From positions 44,876 through 108,875 of the forward strand of contig DASWWM010000013.1 in NCBI GenBank assembly GCA_036405975.1: a stretch of 64,000 nucleotides of DNA, written 5' to 3'. Numbering within the stretch: position 1 is the stretch's first letter; each line of letters starts with the position of its first letter. The translations under genes were made by a program, and so were the position numbers. Of the stretch, positions 1-8,238 are shown one piece after another. The notes beneath the pieces are model-generated. The model had not been told where the DNA came from, made no database searches, and saw nothing but the letters and a program-made list of their open reading frames with translations. The DNA is from VEQN01 sp036405975. Its GTDB lineage: Bacteria > Patescibacteriota > Minisyncoccia > Phycocordibacterales > CAIZLB01.

Positions 1-845
1 ACACGAACTTGATGAGGATGGCGGCCGGAGCATCGACGACGCTCGAATCTGTTCTCGACAGCGCGTCGACGACGGCTGCGGCGAAAGGCCTCGTGACTGA
101 AGCGGTGACGTCACTGTATGACTATGTCATCTCAGGCATCGAGTTCACTGCAGATGTCATTACGCGAAACGTTGTGGCGCTCAATGCGACAATAAAGAAT
201 GTCTTCGCAAGCGTCCTGTCGATCATGCCTGGAGGTTCGATCATCGTGCCGCAAGGAGAGAATCAGATTTCAGGATCAGCAACGCTTCCGCTCGGAATGA
301 CGTCGGTCACGGTCTTAAATTCTTCAGTGCTCGATACGAGCAAGATTCTCGTGACGCCGACGTCGCTCATGTCGACTCCGCTCATTGTGACGCAGAAGAT
401 TCCCGGCGTCGGATTCGTGGTGCAGACCATGAATGCGCAGTCGACGGACGCGACATTCGACTGGGTTATCATCCAGACATACAAGACCGGCAACGACACC
501 AAGACGACTGGCGGCGCGGTATCGGGCAGCAGCAATGCCGGTTCTGGTGGCGACAACGCGGAGGTTCCGCCAGGCGGAGACACCCTGGGAGGGGGATCTG
601 GCCAGTCGCCGGCATCGTCGACGCCGGACGGTACGAATCCCCCTGAAGGCGAAGGGTCTGACAGCTCAGGCGGTACGGGGACAGGCGGGGAAGCAGAGAA
701 TCCCGTGACTCCTCCTGCTGAAAATCCATCGGCAGGTGACCAGGATCCCCCTGCGATAGACCCTGCCCCTCTGCCTGAAATTTCAATGCCTGCTCCAGAG
801 CCGACGGCTCCAAGTGACGGAGACGCGCCTGCTGGACAGTCATAA
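1..845 (+). CDS. C-terminal part of a secreted/surface protein (partial)
   Basis: The frame is open to the left window edge, so the true start lies upstream and the first in-window TTG or ATG is not the start. The visible part begins with an Ala/Thr/Val-rich stretch, followed by a beta-rich region with many Val/Thr/Ile residues. It ends in about 110 residues of low-complexity Gly/Pro/Ser/Asp linker. That composition is typical of exported or cell-surface proteins with a disordered tail. I recognise no catalytic motif and assign no function. An intrinsic terminator follows directly. Confidence 0.75.
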   Translation, partial: TNLMRMAAGASTTLESVLDSASTTAAAKGLVTEAVTSLYDYVISGIEFTADVITRNVVALNATIKNVFASVLSIMPGGSIIVPQGENQISGSATLPLGMTSVTVLNSSVLDTSKILVTPTSLMSTPLIVTQKIPGVGFVVQTMNAQSTDATFDWVIIQTYKTGNDTKTTGGAVSGSSNAGSGGDNAEVPPGGDTLGGGSGQSPASSTPDGTNPPEGEGSDSSGGTGTGGEAENPVTPPAENPSAGDQDPPAIDPAPLPEISMPAPEPTAPSDGDAPAGQS

Positions 846-880
846 AACGCAGCCTCAGAACGAAGCTGCGTTTTACTTTT
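844..880 (+). terminator. Intrinsic terminator after the partial surface protein
   Basis: The inverted repeat AAAACGCAGC / GCTGCGTTTT overlaps the TAA stop and is followed by a T-rich run. Confidence 0.8.
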
Positions 881-970
881 TCTTCATAACTAATCAACAC
901 GTACTCTCAAGGCTAACGAATGTCCGTGATATAATCAGTGGCATATTCATTAGCATGTAACAAAAGAACC

Positions 971-1546
971 ATGATGTCACCAAAAGAAAAGGAAGCATAC
1001 AGCGATTCGGTCCAGGCTACGATGGAAGGAACGCCTATTACCATTACAAAAAAAAGAAAGCCTCGGCGATTGCTCTCGAATCTCCTCACCGTCATCCTTC
1101 TTCTTGCCGTAGTCGCCCTCGGATACGGGTATTATCAGAAGCAGAATGAGCTAAAGATGCTCAAGGATCCTGCCGCTCAGGCAGAAGTGGCCCGAAAGGA
1201 TGCCATTGCCGTCGCTGCTCAGGCATCAAGCATCGTTCTTCTTCCTGAAGGCGAGGAGGTTCCAGAAGTTCTTACCATCAATGATGCGGAGCTTGCAATC
1301 AAGGAGCAGCCCAACCTTGCAGGAGTTGTCACGGGAGACAAGATTCTTCTCTACGTAACAAGCGGGAAGGCCATCGTGTACAGTCCTTCCAGAAACAAGA
1401 TCGTGAACATTCTCCCGGTCGTACTTCAGCGACCTCAGGGGCAGGGAACGACAAATACGCAGACAAATACGAGCGCCAATACGCAGAGCAGCTCAAACGG
1501 CACGACGTCTCGAAGCGCGAATACGTCTGCAAACGACGAAGAATAA
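971..1546 (+). CDS. Membrane-anchored hypothetical protein, 191 aa
   Basis: The N-terminal tail is basic (KKRKPRR at about residues 28-34) and is followed by one hydrophobic segment of about 20 residues (LLTVILLLAVVALGYGYY). The rest should lie outside the membrane and ends in a Thr/Asn/Ser-rich disordered tail, so an N-in single-pass topology is inferred. The start at 971 is chosen because a TATAAT lies at 930-935, which leaves the earlier in-frame ATG at 938 too close to the promoter. A strong terminator follows. The family is not recognised. Confidence 0.75.
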   Translation: MMSPKEKEAYSDSVQATMEGTPITITKKRKPRRLLSNLLTVILLLAVVALGYGYYQKQNELKMLKDPAAQAEVARKDAIAVAAQASSIVLLPEGEEVPEVLTINDAELAIKEQPNLAGVVTGDKILLYVTSGKAIVYSPSRNKIVNILPVVLQRPQGQGTTNTQTNTSANTQSSSNGTTSRSANTSANDEE

Positions 1547-1571
1547 GAGCCGAAAGGCTGATAGGAATGAG

Positions 1572-1602
1572 AATGCTGCCCCAACCAGGGCAGCATTTTT
1601 CT
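1572..1602 (+). terminator. Intrinsic terminator before gap
   Basis: The stem AATGCTGCCC / GGGCAGCATT has a 6-base loop and is followed by TTT. Confidence 0.85.
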
Positions 1603-1654
1603 GTTGCATATACTATAATGGGTGCATACCAGTTTAAACCAGTAAAGAAGAACC

Positions 1655-2683
1655 ATGACCCAGAAAAAAGTTGCCATTAACGGAGCGGGACGAATCGGAA
1701 GAGCATTCCTCAAGCTTGCAGTCGAGAATCCTGAACTTCAGGTAGTTGCCATCAATGACCTCGCGGACATTGAGAACATTGCATACCTCATGAAATACGA
1801 CAGCGCATACGGAAGAAGCAATCTCGACATCAAGGCCGATAAGGCAAAAGGAGAGCTTGTTATCAATGGCAATGTGGTCAAGTATGTAAGCGAAAAGGAT
1901 CCCGCCTTGCTTCCATGGAAAGACTTGGGCGTGGACATCGTTCTCGAGTCTACGGGACTCTTCACCTCATACGAGAAGGCGAGCTCACATATGACCGCTG
2001 GCGCAAAGCGAGTGGTCATCTCGGCCCCTGCAAAAGACGATGCCGGAGCGCAGCAGGCCGCAACGGTCCTCATGGGAATCAATGCCGATGACATGAAGAC
2101 ATGCCCTGTCACTTCGAATGCATCATGCACGACGAATGCGGCGAGCCCGCTCATCTCCATTCTTCATGAGAAGATCGGAATCGAGAAGGCGATCCTCAAT
2201 ACGACTCATGCATACACTGCAAGCCAGGCACTTGTCGATGCTCCAAACAAGAAGGACTGGAGGGAAGGAAGGGCAGCTGCCATGAATATGGCGCCTTCTT
2301 CTACTGGTGCGGCTGTGGCAACCACGAAAGTGATAACTGATCTCAAGGGCAAGTTTGATGGAATCGCAGTCCGCGTTCCGGTGATCACGGGGTCACTTGT
2401 GGATGTGACGTTCATTTCGAAGCGACCGACTACGGTCGAAGAGGTAAATGACCTTCTTCGAGCCGCGGCAAAAGAGTCGCGATGGCAGGGAATCTTCGAT
2501 GCGACTGATGAGGAGCTCGTATCGCGAGACATTATCGGAAATCCGCACGCATCCATTGCTGACCTTAAAATGACTCGAGTTGTTGATGGAAACCTCGTAA
2601 AGGTCCTTGCGTGGTATGACAATGAAGGCGGGTACACTCACGCACTTGTCCGACATGTCGTCGATGCGGCAAAGCTTATTTAA
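1655..2683 (+). CDS. gap: Glyceraldehyde-3-phosphate dehydrogenase
   Basis: Catalyses the NAD(P)-dependent oxidation and phosphorylation of glyceraldehyde 3-phosphate in glycolysis, in the cytoplasm. The N-terminal Rossmann motif reads INGAGRIGRAF (family norm INGFGRIGR). The catalytic Cys sits in SNASCTTN at about residue 155, and the C-terminal signature WYDNEGGYTHALVRH is present. The length of 342 aa is normal. A TATAAT lies at 1614-1619, 35 bases before ATG. It heads a carbon-metabolism block with rpiB, rpe and the transketolase halves downstream. Confidence 0.97.
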   Translation: MTQKKVAINGAGRIGRAFLKLAVENPELQVVAINDLADIENIAYLMKYDSAYGRSNLDIKADKAKGELVINGNVVKYVSEKDPALLPWKDLGVDIVLESTGLFTSYEKASSHMTAGAKRVVISAPAKDDAGAQQAATVLMGINADDMKTCPVTSNASCTTNAASPLISILHEKIGIEKAILNTTHAYTASQALVDAPNKKDWREGRAAAMNMAPSSTGAAVATTKVITDLKGKFDGIAVRVPVITGSLVDVTFISKRPTTVEEVNDLLRAAAKESRWQGIFDATDEELVSRDIIGNPHASIADLKMTRVVDGNLVKVLAWYDNEGGYTHALVRHVVDAAKLI

Positions 2684-2706
2684 TCTGGATAATTCATCTC
2701 AAAAGC

Positions 2707-3024
2707 ATGATTAAACTTGAAGGTCCGGGAATGGATGCTAACAAGATAGAGGAAGAACGAGCGGGCATGTTTCAGGACATGGAAGGTCCTTTGGCTGAAC
2801 GGTGGAAAAAGTTCAGCGTCGAGGATCAGGACACAATAGCAAATGCCCTTGCAGAAATAACCGGTGACGGACCAGGCATAGTCGGTGTGATTTCGGAAGA
2901 GAAGGCTGGTCGATTCATTGAGCACCTCAGGACCTATCTCTCCCCGAATTCGTCTGGCGACTTGAAAGAGGCTGCAGCTGATGCGATCAGGAGAGCTGTC
3001 TCGGATGAGGGCATTACAGAGTAG
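2707..3024 (+). CDS. Small acidic hypothetical protein, 105 aa
   Basis: A soluble, helix-rich, acidic protein with no recognised motif, placed 23 bases after gap and just before rpiB, so probably co-transcribed. The start is uncertain. ATG 2707 gives MIKLEGPG. ATG 2731 (MDANKIEEER) has a purine-rich GGTCCGGGA just upstream and is an equally good choice. The function is unknown, and its position suggests only that it is carried with the sugar-phosphate genes. Confidence 0.6.
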   Translation: MIKLEGPGMDANKIEEERAGMFQDMEGPLAERWKKFSVEDQDTIANALAEITGDGPGIVGVISEEKAGRFIEHLRTYLSPNSSGDLKEAAADAIRRAVSDEGITE

Positions 3025-3046
3025 TTTCGAGCGTATACACACAATC

Positions 3047-3580
3047 ATGAATGTTTTCATTGGATCAGATCATGCAGGGTTCGAGCTCAAGGAGTCTCTG
3101 AGGAAGGCGCTTGGGGAAATAGGGTACAGGGTCATAGACTGTGGAGCATTCGCGTATCATCCTGAGGACGACTATCCGTTCTTCATTTCGAAGGTGGCGC
3201 GAGCCGTCTCAGAGGCTGAAGCTGTCAGGGATTCTGAAGAGAATCTGCCGCATATCGTGGCCGGCGAGCGCGGAGCAGAAAGCGTGACTCGTGGGATTGT
3301 CATCGGTGGCTCAGGTCAGGGGGAGGCGATAGTCGCCAATAAGTTCCCTCACGTTCGCGCCGCTCTCTGTTACGGCGGAGAAAGTGCCGGGAAGATCGTC
3401 GAGCTTTCAAGGGAGCATAATGATGCAAATGTCCTTTCTCTCGGTGCTCGATTCATCTCGGAGGACCAGGCGCTTGAGCTTGTCATCAAGTGGCTCAACG
3501 CTCCGTTTTCCGGAGATTCGAGACATGTCCGAAGGATCCATGAGATAGAAGAAATAAAGCATAGGCCTCTCTACGAATAA
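3047..3580 (+). CDS. rpiB: Ribose-5-phosphate isomerase B (RpiB/LacA family)
   Basis: Interconverts ribose 5-phosphate and ribulose 5-phosphate. The N-terminus FIGSDHAGFELK is the family signature, DCGAF and DDYP follow, and the phosphate loop reads GGSGQGEAIVANK. The usual catalytic Cys of the E. coli-type loop is absent and the loop carries Glu, as I recall for the actinobacterial subtype (GGSGNGEQIAANK). His and Arg residues in SREHNDAN and RHVRRIHEIE fit the sugar-phosphate pocket. ATG 3047 is chosen because the homology begins there; the open frame reaches back to 2981 and overlaps the preceding gene. 177 aa. Confidence 0.93.
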   Translation: MNVFIGSDHAGFELKESLRKALGEIGYRVIDCGAFAYHPEDDYPFFISKVARAVSEAEAVRDSEENLPHIVAGERGAESVTRGIVIGGSGQGEAIVANKFPHVRAALCYGGESAGKIVELSREHNDANVLSLGARFISEDQALELVIKWLNAPFSGDSRHVRRIHEIEEIKHRPLYE

Positions 3581-3604
3581 AAAATCAAAGAATCATTTAG
3601 CTAC

Positions 3605-4327
3605 ATGAACAAAGAACAAATCACCCACATTATTCCCGCTGTATTTGCAGTCGATTACAACGATTTCGTTGATCAGCTCGACTCCATATACGATATCGTC
3701 TCGAGAGTTCAGATTGACGTCGTCGACGGATCCTTTGCCACGAAGAAGACGTGGCCTTTTGATGGCGATGCCGGCCAGGAATTTCCAAAGATCGTCCGGC
3801 AGGAACAGGGCTTGCCTCATTGGGAAGAGGTCGAGTTCGAGGTGGACATCATGTCCCAGAATACGGCATTTGTAGTCGACCAATGGATCGCAGCCGGTGC
3901 CTCGAGAGTCATCGTTCACAAAAGGAATGTCACTGACAGCGAATCGCTCTTGAAGATAGCCGAGGCTGTCCGCGAGAAAGGGGTAGAGTTCATGGTTGCT
4001 TTTGAGCCGAAAGAGACGCTTGAATTGATCAAGGATTTTGCCGGCCTCGTCATCGATGGAGGATTTCTCGATGGGATTCAGGTCATGGGAATCGACAAGG
4101 TCGGATTCCAGAATCAGGATTTTAACCCTAAGGCTCTTCAGCTTATTGCAAGCATCAGGAAGGAATGGCCGGACATGCCTCTCTCGGTTGACGGAGGGGT
4201 GAGCTTCGACAATGCACGGGCGCTGATCGATGCCGGCGCTACTCGACTTGTTTCAGGATCAGCGATCATGCATTCCGAGATGCCTCGCGATGCGATCGAG
4301 CGGTTTGAGGAGATTTGTCAGGATTAG
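3605..4327 (+). CDS. rpe: Ribulose-phosphate 3-epimerase family protein
   Basis: A TIM-barrel protein predicted to epimerise ribulose 5-phosphate to xylulose 5-phosphate. Conserved features are IIPAVFAVDY at the N-terminus (family LSADF-like), the metal/catalytic DVVDG at about residue 38, and SVDGGVSFDNARALIDAGA with VSGSAI near the C-terminus. The usual MTVxPGFGGQ loop is replaced by QVMGIDKVGFQNQDF, so this is a divergent member and the substrate is less certain. It lies 24 bases after rpiB in the same operon. Confidence 0.85.
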   Translation: MNKEQITHIIPAVFAVDYNDFVDQLDSIYDIVSRVQIDVVDGSFATKKTWPFDGDAGQEFPKIVRQEQGLPHWEEVEFEVDIMSQNTAFVVDQWIAAGASRVIVHKRNVTDSESLLKIAEAVREKGVEFMVAFEPKETLELIKDFAGLVIDGGFLDGIQVMGIDKVGFQNQDFNPKALQLIASIRKEWPDMPLSVDGGVSFDNARALIDAGATRLVSGSAIMHSEMPRDAIERFEEICQD

Positions 4328-4364
4328 TCTTTTCGATAATACAGGGTCGGTCTAAGTGAATAAG

Positions 4365-4414
4365 ATGGCCGGCCGAAGAGACAGAAGTTTTCCACCGTCT
4401 CTTCGGCCGGCCAT
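4365..4414 (+). terminator. 18-bp perfect hairpin between rpe and the transketolase gene
   Basis: The arms at 4365-4382 and 4397-4414 (ATGGCCGGCCGAAGAGAC and its complement) flank a 14-base loop. Only TTT then GC follows, so as a terminator it is atypical. It ends 4 bases before the TATACT -10 of the next gene and so covers its -35 region. Confidence 0.6.
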
Positions 4415-4432
4415 TTGCTATACTGTATTCGT

Positions 4433-5308
4433 ATGTTTCTTACCGACGAACAAGTTCAGGAACTCGAGGCAAAGGCGAAATCCATTCGCGTAAGCATCAT
4501 CGAGATGCTGGCCGAAGCAAAGTCAGGCCATCCGGGCGGTCCGCTCGGCATGGCTGACATCTTTGCGGCTCTCTATTTCAATATACTCAAGCATGATCCG
4601 AAGAATCCTGCATGGCCTGAACGCGACCGATTCATCCTCTCAAACGGCCATATCTGTCCCGTACTGTATGCCGCAATGGCTCACTCTGGATATTTCCCAG
4701 TAGAAGAGTTGAAGACACTTCGCAAGTTCGGCTCAAGGCTCCAGGGCCATCCCCACAGGGAATTTCTTCCCGCATTGGAAAACAGCTCGGGTCCTCTCGG
4801 ATCCGGTCTTTCTCAGGCTGTCGGCATGGCCATAGCTGACAAGATCGATCATGGAAAATTGTCGCCTCGCTTCGTCTATTGCTCGCTCGGCGACGGAGAG
4901 CTCAACGAGGGCCAGAACTGGGAGGCCATCATGCTTGCGTCAAAGGAGAAGCTTGGAAACCTTATCGCCATCATTGACCGAAACAATATCCAGATTGACG
5001 GGTACACGGAAGATGTAATGCCCCTTGCCCCTGTCTATGACAAATGGAAAGCGTTCGGTTGGCATGTGCAGGAAATCGACGGTCATGACATGCGGGCTAT
5101 CGTGGGTGCCGTAAGCGAAGCCAAGGCGTCATTCGACAGGCCATCGGTCATCATTGCCCATACCATACCGGGCAGGGGTGTCTCATACATGGAGAAGCGG
5201 TACGAATGGCATGGAACGCCGCCGGGAATATCAGAAGTTTCAGGGGCTCCTGAGAAGGCAAAGCAGGTCGAGGTTGCACTGGCTGAATTGAAAAATAATA
5301 ACATCTAA
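4433..5308 (+). CDS. tktA: Transketolase, N-terminal (thiamine-pyrophosphate binding) subunit
   Basis: Carries the PP domain of a split transketolase, which with the next gene moves two-carbon units between sugar phosphates. The N-terminal EAKSGHPGGPLGMADI and the TPP motif GDGELNEGQNWEA...IIDRNN are present. 291 aa, the usual size for the half-protein. TATACT at 4419-4424 leaves only 8 bases to ATG 4433, so the mRNA is probably leaderless; the upstream ATG at 4415 would precede the -10 and is rejected. The stop is one base from the next start. Confidence 0.95.
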   Translation: MFLTDEQVQELEAKAKSIRVSIIEMLAEAKSGHPGGPLGMADIFAALYFNILKHDPKNPAWPERDRFILSNGHICPVLYAAMAHSGYFPVEELKTLRKFGSRLQGHPHREFLPALENSSGPLGSGLSQAVGMAIADKIDHGKLSPRFVYCSLGDGELNEGQNWEAIMLASKEKLGNLIAIIDRNNIQIDGYTEDVMPLAPVYDKWKAFGWHVQEIDGHDMRAIVGAVSEAKASFDRPSVIIAHTIPGRGVSYMEKRYEWHGTPPGISEVSGAPEKAKQVEVALAELKNNNI

Positions 5309-5309
5309 C

Positions 5310-6401
5310 ATGGCGAATCCTAATCAATTTCTCAATCCGAAAATATTCGACGCTGACGTGGATCAGGTTCCCATCCGAAAAGGGTTCGGAGAAGGGCTTT
5401 TGCTTGCTGCGGAGAGTAACAAGAACATCGTAGGCCTCTGTGCGGACCTTACTGAGTCGACCCAGATGCTTCCGTTTAAGAAGAAATTTCCGGAGAGGTT
5501 TGTCGAAATTGGCATTGCTGAGCAAAACTTGGCATCGGTTGCTTCGGGAATGGCTGCTATGGGAAAAGTGCCATTCATCACTTCGTACGCAATGTTCAGC
5601 CCTGGAAGAAACTGGGAGCAGATCAGGACGACTGTCGCATACAATGATCGGAAAGTGATCATTGCCGGTTCTCATGCCGGCGTATCCGTCGGGCCTGACG
5701 GAGGAACGCATCAGGCAATCGAAGATATCGCCATCACTCGAGTCATTCCGAATATGGCAGTTATTGTCCCGTGCGACGCTCTTGAGGCCAGAAAGGCGAC
5801 TATCGCGCTCGCTCTCTCAAAGGATGAGGGCGGAATCTCAAGCCCTGCATATCTGCGCCTTGCACGAGAGAAGACACCTGTCATTACGACTGAGGATGCC
5901 CCTTTTGAGATCGGAAAGGCAAGAGTCGTATACTCGCTGACGGAAGATGAGTTCATGGAGGCGAAATCGGTCAGGTCTAGCGGCTCACTCACGCTGAAGC
6001 TCGACGGAGAGAATAATATCCGTCACGACGTCGGAGTGATCGCATGCGGAGCGCTTCTTCATAAGGCACTGAAAGTTGCAGAAGCGCTCAAGAAAGAAGG
6101 GCTTGCTGTTACTGTTATGAATCTTGCAACTATCAAGCCACTCGACGGTGCCGCCGTACTTCAGCTTGCAGCCGAGACTGGTGCCATCGTAACTGTCGAG
6201 GAACACCAGATTGCAGGAGGAATGGGAAGTGCCGTTGCGGAACTTCTTGCTCAAAACGAACCTGTGCCTATCGAGTTCGTGGGAGTGCATGACGAGTTTG
6301 GCCAATCAGGAACTCCTGACGAGCTCATTGAGAGATACGGCATGGGCGAATCGCATATAAAGGAAGCCATCCAGAAGGTTCTTGCTCGGAAAAATAAATA
6401 G
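5310..6401 (+). CDS. tktB: Transketolase, C-terminal (pyrimidine-binding) subunit
   Basis: Partner of the preceding half. It contains the Pyr domain (ADLTESTQ, RFVEIGIAEQNL with the catalytic Glu, ITSYAMFSPGR) followed by the transketolase C domain (VGVIACGALLHKALKVAE, TVEEHQIAGGMGSAVAE). 363 aa. Translational coupling is likely, since the stop and start are one base apart. A bidirectional terminator closes the operon. Confidence 0.95.
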   Translation: MANPNQFLNPKIFDADVDQVPIRKGFGEGLLLAAESNKNIVGLCADLTESTQMLPFKKKFPERFVEIGIAEQNLASVASGMAAMGKVPFITSYAMFSPGRNWEQIRTTVAYNDRKVIIAGSHAGVSVGPDGGTHQAIEDIAITRVIPNMAVIVPCDALEARKATIALALSKDEGGISSPAYLRLAREKTPVITTEDAPFEIGKARVVYSLTEDEFMEAKSVRSSGSLTLKLDGENNIRHDVGVIACGALLHKALKVAEALKKEGLAVTVMNLATIKPLDGAAVLQLAAETGAIVTVEEHQIAGGMGSAVAELLAQNEPVPIEFVGVHDEFGQSGTPDELIERYGMGESHIKEAIQKVLARKNK

Positions 6402-6404
6402 CAT

Positions 6405-6440
6405 AAAAAGGCCCGTCGAGCATTCTCGGCGGGCCTTTTC
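6405..6440. terminator. Bidirectional terminator between the convergent transketolase and FAD-dehydrogenase genes
   Basis: AAAAGGCCCG and CGGGCCTTTT arms extend inward with CGAG/CTCG, with A and T runs on either side. Confidence 0.85.
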
Positions 6441-6445
6441 CTGTC

Positions 6446-8149
6446 TTATTTTCGTATGATGTACTTTTCTATCTCGGCAATGCTGCCGCCAACTTTCTTG
6501 TTCGGATTCCAGATGTTCAAGGGGTCGAAGGCGTTCTTGATCTCGACGAACATCTGATATGTCCTGGGTCCATAGAAGCCTTTCAGGAAAGGGGACCGGA
6601 TGATTCCATCGCTGTGGTCCGCACTCATATTTCCTCCGAGCTTGTGCACGAGCTTGAATACAGCTTTGCATAATTCCGAAATTTGCCTGACGATGTCCGG
6701 CCTGCTGACATCGAAGATCGGAATTACGCGAAGGGCGCCGTCACCGATATGTCCATGGAATCCGTATTTGATATTTCTGTTCTTGAGGATTGAGATGAGT
6801 TCCGGAATGAATACGTCGAATTTGCGGATCGGAACGATAATGTCCTCGATGCAGGGGATAGCATGGTTGGTTCCTTGCACGTCATCTCGCATGACGCCGA
6901 AGCTTGATCTGCGGATGGTCCAAAGTGCCTGGTATAGGAGCATGTCGGTCACATGCACGGGCGATACCATGCAGTCGGCCTGCATCCTTACTCGCACTGT
7001 CTCGGCGACATCGTGCACTTCTTCTATCGTGTCACCCGCAAACTCTGCGAGAATCATCAGCTCTGTCTCGGCGCTGAACAGCGTTCGCACCAGGCCGGCC
7101 TCAGCCGGCTTGAACTTCTGGGCGCTGTTCAGCGTATTCACGTCAAACGTCTCGACGGACTCGGGCTTATGAGCCATGATGATTTGCAAAATGCCCGGGA
7201 GCTTCGAGAGGGAAGCAACCGGCATGGCGAGAAGGGCATGCGCTTTTCTTGACTCGTTGAGTCTGAGTCGTGCTTTCGTGATGATCCCGAGAGTCGATTG
7301 GCTGCCTACGAAAAGCGGCGCGAGGTTGAGCATTCCTGTCTCCTTGTCGTATACCCGTTCTATTCTGTAGCCTGAGGCACATTTCGGAACCGGCCGCCTC
7401 ATGGCCTGGATTTCTCTAGAATATTGCTGGATTATTTTGCCGATCTTTCTGTATATCTGTCCCTCCGCATCATCCTTGCTCCTTTTCGATACGAATTCCT
7501 CCGGTGAGAGAGGGCCAAATGTGTAGATCTCGCCGTCTGAAAGCACGACATCAACGGATTCAACGTTGTCGATCGTTGCGCCGTACAAAATGCTCTTCTC
7601 TCCCGACGAGTTGTTTCCGATCATGCCTCCGACGCCGCAGATATCTTTCGATGACGTGTATCCAGAGAAGAATAGGTTTCTGGTAAGCATTTCGGCCTCA
7701 AGGTCGCGGTACATGACGCCCATCTCGACTTCGGCCATCTTTGCTTCGAAGTCCACCTCGAATGCATTCATGTACTTCGTCAGGTTGATGATGATTCCCG
7801 TGCTGAGCGAGCCTCCGGACATGCACGTTCCACCCGCTCGCGTCGAGAGGGTAACGGCTGCTTGGTTCAGTTTCGGTGATCCGATCCTGAGAGACTGGCT
7901 AATGGAGTCGACGAGTCTTTTGATGCTGCCGATCGCGCCTTGCCTTTTCATTTCCAATTCATTCACTTTCTTTGCCAGGATGCGAATCTCGATATTGTTT
8001 CTCGGATACACGACGACTTTCGGACGAACGACAAAGGCGCTGGCGTCTCGCGAGTGGAGATCGAGAACTGACTGGTCCGAAGTGAAGTCGTACTTTTTCT
8101 CAGTGAGAAATGCGAGCATTGTCTGAAGTGAATCGGTTGGTATGTTCAT
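6446..8149 (-). CDS. FAD-linked oxidase/dehydrogenase (GlcD / D-lactate dehydrogenase-like)
   Basis: Predicted flavoprotein oxidising a 2-hydroxy acid such as D-lactate or glycolate; the substrate cannot be fixed from sequence. It has an N-terminal FAD-binding domain (VVYPRNNIEI; LSTRAGGTCMSGG; the pyrophosphate loop CGVGGMIGNNSSGEKS) and a C-terminal FAD-oxidase domain with YGFHGHIGDGALRV. 567 aa, longer than GlcD (about 500) but without the C-terminal Fe-S module of the long glycerol-3-phosphate or D-lactate dehydrogenases. It faces away from the pfkB gene only by an 89-base gap; both are on the minus strand. Confidence 0.88.
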   Translation of the reverse strand: MNIPTDSLQTMLAFLTEKKYDFTSDQSVLDLHSRDASAFVVRPKVVVYPRNNIEIRILAKKVNELEMKRQGAIGSIKRLVDSISQSLRIGSPKLNQAAVTLSTRAGGTCMSGGSLSTGIIINLTKYMNAFEVDFEAKMAEVEMGVMYRDLEAEMLTRNLFFSGYTSSKDICGVGGMIGNNSSGEKSILYGATIDNVESVDVVLSDGEIYTFGPLSPEEFVSKRSKDDAEGQIYRKIGKIIQQYSREIQAMRRPVPKCASGYRIERVYDKETGMLNLAPLFVGSQSTLGIITKARLRLNESRKAHALLAMPVASLSKLPGILQIIMAHKPESVETFDVNTLNSAQKFKPAEAGLVRTLFSAETELMILAEFAGDTIEEVHDVAETVRVRMQADCMVSPVHVTDMLLYQALWTIRRSSFGVMRDDVQGTNHAIPCIEDIIVPIRKFDVFIPELISILKNRNIKYGFHGHIGDGALRVIPIFDVSRPDIVRQISELCKAVFKLVHKLGGNMSADHSDGIIRSPFLKGFYGPRTYQMFVEIKNAFDPLNIWNPNKKVGGSIAEIEKYIIRK

Positions 8150-8238
8150 TTTTTATTTTGAAGTGCTATAAGGTGAATCGTATGAGTCGAAAGCGAGTCC
8201 GGAAAAAAGTCGGTCCGGATCCAGTTGGCGCCTTCGCG

